Source: an uncultured Pseudoflavonifractor sp. | Lineage (GTDB): Bacteria > Bacillota > Clostridia > Oscillospirales > Oscillospiraceae | Reading direction: 5' to 3' | DNA: 47,571 nt | Assembly: GCA_947644625.1 (NCBI GenBank) | Contig: CANRZY010000005.1 | Span: 1 to 47,571 of the forward strand | Shown here: one piece after another, positions 33,440-40,521 of the stretch | How the letters are laid out: every line of letters begins with the position of its first letter | Numbering within the stretch: the stretch's first letter is position 1 | Program-made: the position numbers and the translations under genes | Notes under the pieces: generated by a model | The model's database searches: none | What the model was told of the DNA's origin: nothing | What the model saw: only the letters and a program-made list of their open reading frames with translations

Positions 33440-33984
33440 GTGGAAAAGAGTCCGGAAATTTGCAGCACCAGGCGGAGCATGCCCGCTCCAGACAAAGATC
33501 TCCCATCCTGGTGTATCTGGTGATCCTTTTTGCCGCCGCCTTCCTTCTTTTGCTGCTGGCCTACTTTCAGCAACAGCGGACCAACGATTCCAACAGCGAG
33601 GCCATCGACGCCCTCAAGCAATCCGTCTCCGCTACCGACTCCATTCAGATCCTGATGAGCGATAACGAGGAGCTACACAAACAGGTCGCACAGCTCCAGG
33701 AGCAGCTGGACGCCGCCGAGCAAGCCCAGGCAGAGGCGGTCCAAGAGGCCCAGGCACTTACCCGGCAGGTACAGGAGGAGTCGGACAGCGCCGACGCCAT
33801 GCAATGGTTTTGGCAGATCGAAAGCGCTTACGCCCAAAAGCGCTACGCTACCGCCCGGGAGTTGATCCAGCAGTTTGAAGCTCTTTCCCAACTCAAAGAG
33901 GCGCTTCCCAAGGAGAACACCACCGGCACACAGCGGTTTTCTCCTTCCGCCCGGTACCAGGAGATCTATGACGCATTATATTGA
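33436..33984 (+). CDS. Single-pass membrane protein with coiled coil, unknown function
   Basis: 182 residues. Start TTG 33436, sharing TTGA with the parB stop, seven bases after GGGAGGGG, so it is probably translationally coupled to parB. Residues about 22-44 form one membrane segment; residues about 65-120 are Gln/Glu/Ala-rich with heptad-like spacing, a predicted coiled coil; the tail (120-182) looks alpha-helical and TPR-like (SAYAQKRYATARELIQQFEALSQL is quoted only to 20: SAYAQKRYATARELIQQFEA). Other Clostridia have a DUF4446 gene at this place, but its motifs are not visible. Coupling with parB hints at a link to segregation or division. Confidence 0.75.
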   Translation: MSGKESGNLQHQAEHARSRQRSPILVYLVILFAAAFLLLLLAYFQQQRTNDSNSEAIDALKQSVSATDSIQILMSDNEELHKQVAQLQEQLDAAEQAQAEAVQEAQALTRQVQEESDSADAMQWFWQIESAYAQKRYATARELIQQFEALSQLKEALPKENTTGTQRFSPSARYQEIYDALY

Positions 33985-34048
33985 CGCACTCGTTTTGTAT
34001 GGTCCGCTTGCAGGAGCCCGATCCCCGCAGCGTAATATGCCATACAGA

Positions 34049-34074
34049 GCAGGAGGGGCAAGCCCCTCCCCTAC
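34049..34074 (+). repeat. CCCTAC-family palindrome (copy D) upstream of serS
   Basis: Perfect inner palindrome AGGGGCAAGCCCCT inside GGAGGGGCAAGCCCCTCC, followed by CCTAC; ends 24 bases before the serS ATG. Confidence 0.7.
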
Positions 34075-34097
34075 TGTTTATTAAGAGGTGATTTGCT

Positions 34098-35402
34098 ATG
34101 TTGGACATCAAGTTTATTCGGGAAAATCCTGACGTGGTGAAAGAAAATATCAAGAAAAAGTTTCAGGACACCAAACTGCCCCTGGTAGACGAGGTCATTT
34201 CCCTGGACAAGGAAAACCGGGAGACCATTCAGGCCGCCCAAGATCTGCGTACCGCCCGGAACGCCAAATCAAAGCAGGTTGGTATGCTCATGGGACAAGC
34301 CAAGAAGGATCCGTCCAAACTCGCCGAGGCAGAGCAACTCAAGGCCGAAGTGAAAGCGGACGCCGACACCCTGGCCGCCCTGGAGGAGAAGGAAACGGTT
34401 TTGGCGGAAAAGATCCGTCATATTATGCTCCAGATCCCCAACATTATTGACCCCAGCGTTCCCATTGGCCCTGACGACTCCGCCAACGTGGAGGTGGAGC
34501 GGTTTGGAGAGGCCACAGTGCCCGACTTCTCCATCCCCTATCACACCGAGATCATGGAGAGCTTTGACGGCATTGACATGGACGCCGCCGGCCGGGTCTC
34601 CGGCGCGGGCTTCTACTATCTTCTGGGAGATATCGCCCGGCTTCACGAGGCAGTGTTGGCCTACGGCCGGGACTTTATGATCTCCAAAGGCTTCACCTAC
34701 TGCATTCCCCCTTTCCTGATCCATGGCAATGTGGTGGAAGGCGTTATGAGTCAGACCGATATGGACGCTATGATGTATAAGATCGAGGGGGAGGACCTGT
34801 ACCTCATCGGCACCAGCGAGCATTCCATGATCGGCCGGTTTATCGACCAGATCCTTTCCGAGGAAAAGCTGCCCCAAACCCTCACCTCTTACTCTCCCTG
34901 CTTCCGCAAGGAGAAGGGCTCCCACGGCTTGGAGGAGCGGGGCGTATATCGGATCCACCAGTTTGAAAAGCAGGAGATGATCGTGGTCTGCAAGCCCGAG
35001 GAAAGCAAGGATTGGTACGAAAAGCTGTGGCAGTATTCCGTGGAGCTGTTCCGAAACTTTGATATTCCCGTCCGCCAGTTGGAGTGCTGCTCCGGCGACC
35101 TGGCGGACCTGAAGGTGAAGAGCTGCGATATCGAAGCCTGGTCTCCCCGGCAGCAAAAGTATTTCGAGGTCTGCTCCTGTTCCAACCTGGGAGACGCCCA
35201 GGCCAGACGCCTGCGGATCCGCTACAAGGACGCCGAGGGCAAGACCCAATTGTGCCACACCCTGAACAACACCTGTGTGGCCCCTCCCCGTATGCTCATC
35301 GCCCTGCTGGAAAATAACCTTCAGCCCGACGGCAGCGTGAAGATCCCTGAGGTCCTTTGGCCTTACATGGGGGGCACAAAGGTGCTGACGCCGAAAAAGT
35401 AA
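34098..35402 (+). CDS. serS: Seryl-tRNA synthetase
   Basis: 434 residues. Class II synthetase: N-terminal coiled-coil arm that binds tRNA-Ser (about 30-100), motif 2 with FRKEKGSHGLEERGVYRIHQF (cited in part; about 271-290), and motif 3 near the end around NNTCVAPPRMLIALLENN. AAGAGGTGAT precedes ATG 34098. No T-box leader is seen upstream; only a CCCTAC-family palindrome. Confidence 0.97.
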   Translation: MLDIKFIRENPDVVKENIKKKFQDTKLPLVDEVISLDKENRETIQAAQDLRTARNAKSKQVGMLMGQAKKDPSKLAEAEQLKAEVKADADTLAALEEKETVLAEKIRHIMLQIPNIIDPSVPIGPDDSANVEVERFGEATVPDFSIPYHTEIMESFDGIDMDAAGRVSGAGFYYLLGDIARLHEAVLAYGRDFMISKGFTYCIPPFLIHGNVVEGVMSQTDMDAMMYKIEGEDLYLIGTSEHSMIGRFIDQILSEEKLPQTLTSYSPCFRKEKGSHGLEERGVYRIHQFEKQEMIVVCKPEESKDWYEKLWQYSVELFRNFDIPVRQLECCSGDLADLKVKSCDIEAWSPRQQKYFEVCSCSNLGDAQARRLRIRYKDAEGKTQLCHTLNNTCVAPPRMLIALLENNLQPDGSVKIPEVLWPYMGGTKVLTPKK

Positions 35403-35453
35403 TTTTTCCCTCGCCAGCTACGACACCTGTCATAGCCAGAAATGGAGGCCTCC

Positions 35454-37139
35454 ATGAGAAAACAGCTTCTCCCCCTCCTTTTAGCCCTCTCCCTCCTCCC
35501 CGTTCCCGCCTTAGGGGCAGAAGGAACTACATTTGTAGACGTATCCCCAGGAGACTGGTTTGCCCCCTATGTGGAGACATGTGTGAAAGAGGGGCTTTTA
35601 AACGGTGTGGGCGAGGGAAAATTTAACCCCCAAGGCGTTCTGAACGGAGATGAGGCCCTGGCCATGGCAGCCCGTGTACTGCTTGCGGCCAACGGGGAAC
35701 CGGAGTTCCCCAAGGGGCCCGACGCCCAGGGCTTTTGGGAGGAATTCGGGTGGGAGGAAGGCCAGCGGTATTCCTTTGGCCTTTCGGTAGCCGAGACCCA
35801 AAGCTATGTGGACGCCTGGTACTGGGACGCTCTCTATTATCTTGCCAAGGCGGCGGGACCGGAGCTTTTTTCCGAAGGGATCGTCTACTCCTGCTCCCGG
35901 CAAACCTTCTTTCAGGCGTTGGCCTTTGCCTCTCAGGGGGTGGAGTTGGAAGAAATCAACGATGTTTTTTCTGTCCCAGGCACACGGAATGAGGATATTC
36001 TCCGTCTTTACCGAGCCGGTATTCTCTCTGGCAGCGATGGCTATGGTTCCTTTTCGGGCGGCCGGGGACTGACACGGGCGGAGGCTGCCGCAGCCCTGGC
36101 GCGGATCGTAAAGCCGGAGCTGCGAATGAGATTTTCCCTCCAGCCACCCCCCTACCAAGGCTACACTCTGATCCCCCTGATAAAAACCGGAAATCGCTAC
36201 CACCTGGGTCTTACCTATCCGGTGGCCGCCGTGACCAGCGCCGACGACGCAGACCGGCGCACCATACTGGTTACAGAGAAGGGGGATCTGGCGGACTTCC
36301 CGAAGGGAGGGAAAATCTTCTCCTCTGGAATTGGGCGCAGTTATGATTACGCCCAGTTCTACGTGGTGGACGACAAGAACTGGACCGCTAAAACCTGGCT
36401 CATGGACAAGGACGGAAATTACGCTCCAGGTTCCGGGGAGCACCTCTCCCTTTCCGCCACCGGAGACGGCCATTTCTTGGCCTCCGATACATGGTCCGAT
36501 GGGGAAACCGGCCACACCTCCTGGTACCTCCTCTCCCCCGGAGGCACAGTGGAGGCGGAGCTTCCTGAGACCCTGGGAAGCTCCAGCAATAGCTGGTACG
36601 GCTTTAACGAAGGGCTGTGCCCCTGGATGGACGAGGAGACCAAGCTATGGGGCTATGTGGATGCCCAGGGACAGTGGGCCATCTCCCCGGTATGGACTGG
36701 GGCGGAGTCCTTCTCCGGTGGGTACTGCGTTGTATATAACGATAAGGGCCAGCATATTGTCATGGATCGGACCTGGACCCCGGTCCAGCCGATCCGAATT
36801 GCCGAAAAAGAATATACCGACTTTTGCCTGCCATGCAGTAGCCCCGGTTATGAGGGTCCAAAGGGACTTATCTACTGGGAGGACTGGCAAATGAACCAGG
36901 GGCTTATGACTTTGGACGGAAGTGCGGTCTATCTCCTCCCTAATTCTGTCAGCTCCCCGGTGCTGTATTATAACGGCTACGCTTCGGTCTATGACGAAGC
37001 AGAGGGCGGCTATTATTACCTGGACAGCAGGGGCCAACGGGTCAGCGAGACCTTTGACTGGTGCGGCGACGTTAGCCCCGACGGACGGGGGCTGGTGGGA
37101 GCAGACGGAATGGTCTACCGGATCCAATTTGAACCATAA
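35454..37139 (+). CDS. SLH-domain protein with WG-repeat-like C-terminal region
   Basis: 561 residues. Signal peptide MRKQLLPLLLALSLL (1-22 overall), SLH unit 1 starting FVDVSPGDWFAPYVETC (about 26-70), SLH unit 2 with LYRAGILSGSDGYGSF and LTRAEAAAALARIVKPEL (about 175-222). After residue 235 comes a beta-rich region with WG-type repeats, clearest at KLWGYVDAQGQWAISPVW (about 398-415). Binding or scaffold role at the cell surface is inferred; no catalytic motif. ATG 35454 with GGAGG five bases upstream is preferred over 35442. It is paralogous in the N-terminal half to the genes at 41936 and 42997. Confidence 0.85.
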   Translation: MRKQLLPLLLALSLLPVPALGAEGTTFVDVSPGDWFAPYVETCVKEGLLNGVGEGKFNPQGVLNGDEALAMAARVLLAANGEPEFPKGPDAQGFWEEFGWEEGQRYSFGLSVAETQSYVDAWYWDALYYLAKAAGPELFSEGIVYSCSRQTFFQALAFASQGVELEEINDVFSVPGTRNEDILRLYRAGILSGSDGYGSFSGGRGLTRAEAAAALARIVKPELRMRFSLQPPPYQGYTLIPLIKTGNRYHLGLTYPVAAVTSADDADRRTILVTEKGDLADFPKGGKIFSSGIGRSYDYAQFYVVDDKNWTAKTWLMDKDGNYAPGSGEHLSLSATGDGHFLASDTWSDGETGHTSWYLLSPGGTVEAELPETLGSSSNSWYGFNEGLCPWMDEETKLWGYVDAQGQWAISPVWTGAESFSGGYCVVYNDKGQHIVMDRTWTPVQPIRIAEKEYTDFCLPCSSPGYEGPKGLIYWEDWQMNQGLMTLDGSAVYLLPNSVSSPVLYYNGYASVYDEAEGGYYYLDSRGQRVSETFDWCGDVSPDGRGLVGADGMVYRIQFEP

Positions 37140-37162
37140 CCATATATCAGGAGGTATGCGAA

Positions 37163-37570
37163 ATGAAAGAGAAGACCAGCGGATTTTTTGGTGAGTTCAA
37201 GCAGTTTATTGCCCGGGGTAATGTAATGGATATGGCGGTGGGCGTCATTATTGGCGGCGCCTTTAGCTCCATCACCACCTCCCTCATCAACGACGTCATT
37301 ATGCCTTTGCTGGGGATCTTTACCGGCAGCATCTCCTTTGCCGATATGGCGGTAGAGATCAACGGAGCGGTCATTGGCTACGGCAACTTTATCCAGGCCA
37401 TCCTCAACTTCCTGGTCATGGCCTTTGTGGTCTTCTGCCTGGTCAAGGCCATGAACTCCTTCCACCGGAAAAAGGAGGAGGCTCCCAACCAGCCCGCTCC
37501 CCAGCCGGAGCCCAGTGTGGAGGAAAAGCTTCTCACCGAGATCCGGGACCTGCTGAAGGAAGGCAAATAA
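37163..37570 (+). CDS. mscL: Large-conductance mechanosensitive channel
   Basis: 135 residues with the MscL pattern: amphipathic start FFGEFKQFIARGNVMDMAVG (about 7-26), TM1 with VIIGGAFSSITTSLINDVIMPLLG in part, a short loop, TM2 (about 76-97), and a charged helical tail. It releases solutes under hypo-osmotic shock. AGGAGGT lies just before ATG 37163. Confidence 0.97.
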   Translation: MKEKTSGFFGEFKQFIARGNVMDMAVGVIIGGAFSSITTSLINDVIMPLLGIFTGSISFADMAVEINGAVIGYGNFIQAILNFLVMAFVVFCLVKAMNSFHRKKEEAPNQPAPQPEPSVEEKLLTEIRDLLKEGK

Positions 37571-37619
37571 ATGGAGGGGTAAGGCTTCCCCTCCCGCCCC
37601 ATGATCCAAAATACCCTTT

Positions 37620-37642
37620 GGGAGGGGCAAGCCCTTCCCTAC
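37620..37642 (+). repeat. CCCTAC-family palindrome (copy E)
   Basis: GGGAGGGGCAAGCCCTTCCC followed by TACAG; CTAC ends 27 bases before ATG 37669. Very similar to copy D at 34049. Confidence 0.65.
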
Positions 37643-37668
37643 AGCCGATATAAGAAAGTGAGTTTTCC

Positions 37669-38007
37669 ATGGACGAAAACAAGGTTCAAAGCGAAGAAAC
37701 GCCCGCCCAGCCCATCCGATACGCCACCCCGGTCCAGCGGACCTGGGCCTGGGTGGGCGTGGTCTATATGGTCATTCTGGTGCTGCTCACCACCTATGCC
37801 CTGGCCCACGGAACCTACCTCCGGGGGATCGGGGGGATCATGGTCTCCCCCGCCCTGTGCGGGCTGGGGGCCACGGTCATTCTGCGCTATAAGCAAGGCG
37901 TGGGACGGGGCGGGGCCATTCCCTGTGTTCTGATCTCCGGCGTTTGCTTTCTGCTGTCTGGCTGGAATGTGATCCGGGGCGTACCCATTATCCTAAGCCA
38001 GCTGTGA
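37669..38007 (+). CDS. Small membrane protein of unknown function
   Basis: 112 residues. A 20-residue polar N-terminus, then three hydrophobic segments (about 26-48, 52-70, 82-108). No family recognised. AAGAAAGTGAG precedes ATG 37669. It ends nine bases before rsmG and is probably cotranscribed with it. Confidence 0.7.
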   Translation: MDENKVQSEETPAQPIRYATPVQRTWAWVGVVYMVILVLLTTYALAHGTYLRGIGGIMVSPALCGLGATVILRYKQGVGRGGAIPCVLISGVCFLLSGWNVIRGVPIILSQL

Positions 38008-38016
38008 GGGAAGCGC

Positions 38017-38856
38017 ATGAAAGATATTTTGATTCGAGGGCTTTCCCAAATGGGGATCACGCCGCCCCCTGGGGCGGTAGAGAAGCTATGCCTGTATGCC
38101 CGGCTTTTATTGGAGCAAAATAAGGTCATGAACCTGACCGCCATTACCCAGCCGGAGGGGGTTGCCAGACTCCACTTCCTGGACTCCGCCGCAGTTTTGA
38201 CGTGGGGAAATGAGCGTGGAGAGTCACACGAGGCCGTCCCTACAGGGTCCCCAGCAAAGCCGCAGGCCTTGTTGGGAAAAGGAGCGGCAACGGAGCGAGA
38301 GACCCTTCCTGCTTGCCCGGCGGCAAAGGATGCCCCCACGTGGCTGTCCGGGAAGTCCCTTGTGGATGTGGGCACCGGAGCCGGCTTTCCCGGCCTGGTC
38401 CTGAAGATCCTGGACCCCTCCCTCTCCCTTACCCTGGTGGACAGTCTGGGAAAGCGGGTCGCTTGGCTGGAGACCGTCTGTAAAGCCCTTTCCCTTAACG
38501 GAGTTCAATGCATTCACGCCCGTGGGGAGGAACTTGCCCTGGAGGCGGACTTCCGGGACCGCTTTGATGTCTCCACCTCCCGGGCCGTAGCCGCCTTTCC
38601 CGCCCTATGCGAGCTTTGTCTTCCCTATGTGCGCACCGGCGGGGTATTTCTAGCCATGAAGAGTGTAGACAGCGGCGCTGAAATTGCCTGCGGCCTTTCC
38701 GCTGTACAGCGGTTAGGCGGTAAAGCGCCTGAGTCATGGGACTATTCTATCCCTGAAGCCGGGGTCTCCCACCGGATCGTGTCCGTCCAAAAGCTTTCTC
38801 CCACCCCCAAGGGGCTGCCCCGAAGCTGGGGGAAAATCAAAAAGTCTCCCCTGTAA
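38017..38856 (+). CDS. rsmG: 16S rRNA (guanine527-N7)-methyltransferase with an in-frame insertion
   Basis: 279 residues; typical RsmG proteins are about 205-240. It methylates G527 of 16S rRNA with SAM. N-terminal NLTAITQPEGVARLHFLDS (about 34-52), SAM-binding VDVGTGAGFPGL (about 116-127), and STSRAVAAFPALCEL (about 188-202) are typical. Residues 64-109 are an extra, Pro/Ala-rich segment encoded by a 138-bp insertion flanked by ACGTGG duplications; without it the protein would be 233 residues and align normally. The insert lies in the loop before the SAM motif, so activity may survive. GGGAAGCGC precedes ATG 38017. Confidence 0.93.
   Translation: MKDILIRGLSQMGITPPPGAVEKLCLYARLLLEQNKVMNLTAITQPEGVARLHFLDSAAVLTWGNERGESHEAVPTGSPAKPQALLGKGAATERETLPACPAAKDAPTWLSGKSLVDVGTGAGFPGLVLKILDPSLSLTLVDSLGKRVAWLETVCKALSLNGVQCIHARGEELALEADFRDRFDVSTSRAVAAFPALCELCLPYVRTGGVFLAMKSVDSGAEIACGLSAVQRLGGKAPESWDYSIPEAGVSHRIVSVQKLSPTPKGLPRSWGKIKKSPL
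38206..38343. mobile_element. Small in-frame insertion element within rsmG
   Basis: 138 bp between two ACGTGG copies (38200-38205 and 38338-38343): 132 bp of element plus one copy of a 6-bp target duplication. Ends are GGGG and CCCC, so ACGTGGGG and CCCCACGT are inverted. Inside are CCGTCCCTACAGG, matching the CCCTACA repeat family, and CGGAGCGA / GCCCGGCGGC pieces shared with the 125-bp palindrome at 21968. No transposase; it would need a helper in trans. Confidence 0.7.
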
Positions 38857-38911
38857 GCGTTTGCCCCATTCCTTCGCCTTTGAAATTTTAGCAAATCATA
38901 ACAAAAAACCG

Positions 38912-38941
38912 TTGCCATTTTGAAGCGTTTCATGCTATAAT
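38912..38941 (+). promoter_or_regulatory. Promoter of the MinD-like gene
   Basis: TTGCCA (38912-38917), 18-base spacer, consensus TATAAT (38936-38941). Confidence 0.7.
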
Positions 38942-38968
38942 CTTTGTTACCTGGGAGGTTTTCCAACT

Positions 38969-39706
38969 ATGTCTACTGTGATCGCTGTCACCTCCGGCAA
39001 GGGGGGAACGGGAAAGACCTCTCTCGTAGGAGCCGTGGGTTCCTGTCTCGCTGCTTTGGGCCATCCCACGCTCTGTATCGATATGGATGTAGGGCTTCGG
39101 AATCTGGATCTCACTCTGGGGCTTTCTGACCGAGCCCTGATGGATTTTACCGATGTGGTAGCCGGACGCTGTCCTCTGGAAAAGGCCGTGGTGGAACACC
39201 CTGAGATCCAGGGCCTGTTCTTGCTCACCGCCCCCTTTTCCCTTCCCCTGAGTGTTTCGGAGGATGCTATGCGAGAGCTTCTGCGCCAGGCCCGGCAGCT
39301 TTATGAGTATATTCTCCTGGATGCTCCCGCCGGATTGGGCGAAGGGTTCCGTCTGGCTGTCTGCGGCTGCGACCGGGCTATTGTGGTCTCCACCACCGAC
39401 GCCTCCGCCCTGCGGGACGCCCAAAGGACAGTGGCCGAGCTGTCCCAGCAAATAGAGCAGATCCACCTGGTAGTGAACCGGGTCCAGCCCAAGCTTTTGC
39501 GAAAGCTTCACACCACCATTGACGACGCCATGGACACCGCCGGTCTGCCCCTTTTGGGGGTAGTGCCTGAGGACAGCCTTGTCATGCTCTCCGCCAACCG
39601 GGGTCGGCCCTTGATCCTCTGCGCCAACAAGGGAGCTGCCATCGGTTACCGGAACATCGCCTTTCGTTTGGAGGGCCGCAAGGTTCCTATTATGGGGGCC
39701 AAGTAG
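38969..39706 (+). CDS. MinD/ParA-family ATPase
   Basis: 245 residues. Deviant Walker A SGKGGTGKTS (9-18), CIDMDVGLRNLDLTLGL (about 36-52; MinD signature DxDxGLRNLD), and LLDAPAGLGEGF (about 115-126). This matches MinD, which with MinC and MinE places the division site, but no minC or minE is adjacent and the C-terminal membrane-targeting helix of MinD is not evident (ending GRKVPIMGAK). It may be an orphan MinD relative. GGGAGG precedes ATG 38969; mgsA follows 42 bases later. Confidence 0.85.
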   Translation: MSTVIAVTSGKGGTGKTSLVGAVGSCLAALGHPTLCIDMDVGLRNLDLTLGLSDRALMDFTDVVAGRCPLEKAVVEHPEIQGLFLLTAPFSLPLSVSEDAMRELLRQARQLYEYILLDAPAGLGEGFRLAVCGCDRAIVVSTTDASALRDAQRTVAELSQQIEQIHLVVNRVQPKLLRKLHTTIDDAMDTAGLPLLGVVPEDSLVMLSANRGRPLILCANKGAAIGYRNIAFRLEGRKVPIMGAK

Positions 39707-39748
39707 CATTGTATAGGAAAAACACTTCACAGAAAGGAAGGGGTTTGC

Positions 39749-40165
39749 TTGAATATCGCGCTGCTGTGCCACGATCACAAGAAGGAACTGATGGTGCAGT
39801 TCTGTCTGGCCTATTCCGGTATCCTGGCCAAGCACCATATCTGTGCCACCGATTCCACCGGACGGCTGGTATCAGAAGCCACGGGATTGCCCATCACGCT
39901 CTACCTTTCCCATGCGCACGGGGGAAGCCAGCAGATCGGCGCCCGGATCGCCTACAACGAGATCGACATGGTCCTTTTCTTTACCGATCCCCAGACTCAC
40001 GAGCTGGACGAGGACCTTGACTACATCACTCGTCTGTGTGACCAGTACAATATCCCCTTCGCCACAAATGTAGCCACCGCAGAAATGCTGATTATGGGCC
40101 TGGCCAGGGGCGACCTGGACTGGAGAAACATTGTAAAGCCCGGTTCCGCTCCCTTTCTCCCTTGA
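39749..40165 (+). CDS. mgsA: Methylglyoxal synthase-like protein lacking the catalytic aspartate
   Basis: 138 residues. Family fold features: CHDHKKELM (His8-Asp9, E. coli His19-Asp20), ATDSTGRLVSEATGL, FFTDP (Asp80, E. coli Asp91) and NIPFATNVATAEML. The E. coli catalytic base Asp71 in GGDQQ is Ser60 here (GGSQQ), and the following His-x-x-Asp segment has a different spacing. Methylglyoxal synthase turns dihydroxyacetone phosphate into methylglyoxal; activity is in doubt. The start is TTG 39749 after AAAGGAAGGGG. Confidence 0.82.
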   Translation: MNIALLCHDHKKELMVQFCLAYSGILAKHHICATDSTGRLVSEATGLPITLYLSHAHGGSQQIGARIAYNEIDMVLFFTDPQTHELDEDLDYITRLCDQYNIPFATNVATAEMLIMGLARGDLDWRNIVKPGSAPFLP

Positions 40166-40190
40166 CACCCTGACATTTTTGGAGTAGTAT
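40162..40190 (+). promoter_or_regulatory. Promoter of the T-box/hisS transcript
   Basis: Consensus TTGACA (40162-40167), 17-base spacer, TAGTAT (40185-40190). The -35 box overlaps the stop codon of mgsA. Confidence 0.85.
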
Positions 40191-40196
40191 CATCCA

Positions 40197-40475
40197 TAAA
40201 GAGGGCGGACCCTGTCTCTATCCGTCCCAGACTACATTTTGCACCACACCGCGATGACCGGGCATGAGTAGCGGCACACCGCCGAACAGAGAGAGGCCCC
40301 CTGGCTGAAAGGGTCTTACGGCAAGGCGCCGGCGAAAGACGGCCTGGGAGCGGGGGCGGAAACGTCCACGGTCCCCTTCCCGTACCAGAAGGCAAAGGGC
40401 GGCGGCCAGAGGGCTGCCGCTGAACATGGGTGGCACCACGAAAGCAGGCGCTTTCGTCCCGTGAGTTTTTACGCG
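40197..40475 (+). promoter_or_regulatory. T-box riboswitch upstream of hisS
   Basis: About 280-base leader ending in the T-box motif GGGTGGCACCACG (40428-40440), whose TGGCACC pairs with the tRNA acceptor end, followed by a terminator hairpin. AGTA (about 40267) and a CAGAGAGAGG segment as in other clostridial T-boxes are present further up. Uncharged tRNA would allow read-through into hisS and perhaps aspS. The specifier codon is not certain: CAC triplets occur at 40242-40244 and nearby, but the loop could not be folded by eye. Confidence 0.88.
40437..40471 (+). terminator. T-box terminator hairpin
   Basis: Stem ACGAAAGC (40438-40445) with GCTTTCGT (40450-40457), then CCCGTGAG and T5. The T-box motif forms the 5' side, as expected for terminator/antiterminator switching. 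Confidence 0.8.
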
Positions 40476-40521
40476 GGATGGGAGTGCCTTTTTCTTACAA
40501 CCGGGAAAGGATGGATATGAC

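Noticed and set aside
33985-34097. A T-box leader for serS
   Set aside because: No TGGNACC motif or terminator switch; only about 110 bases with a CCCTAC-family palindrome.
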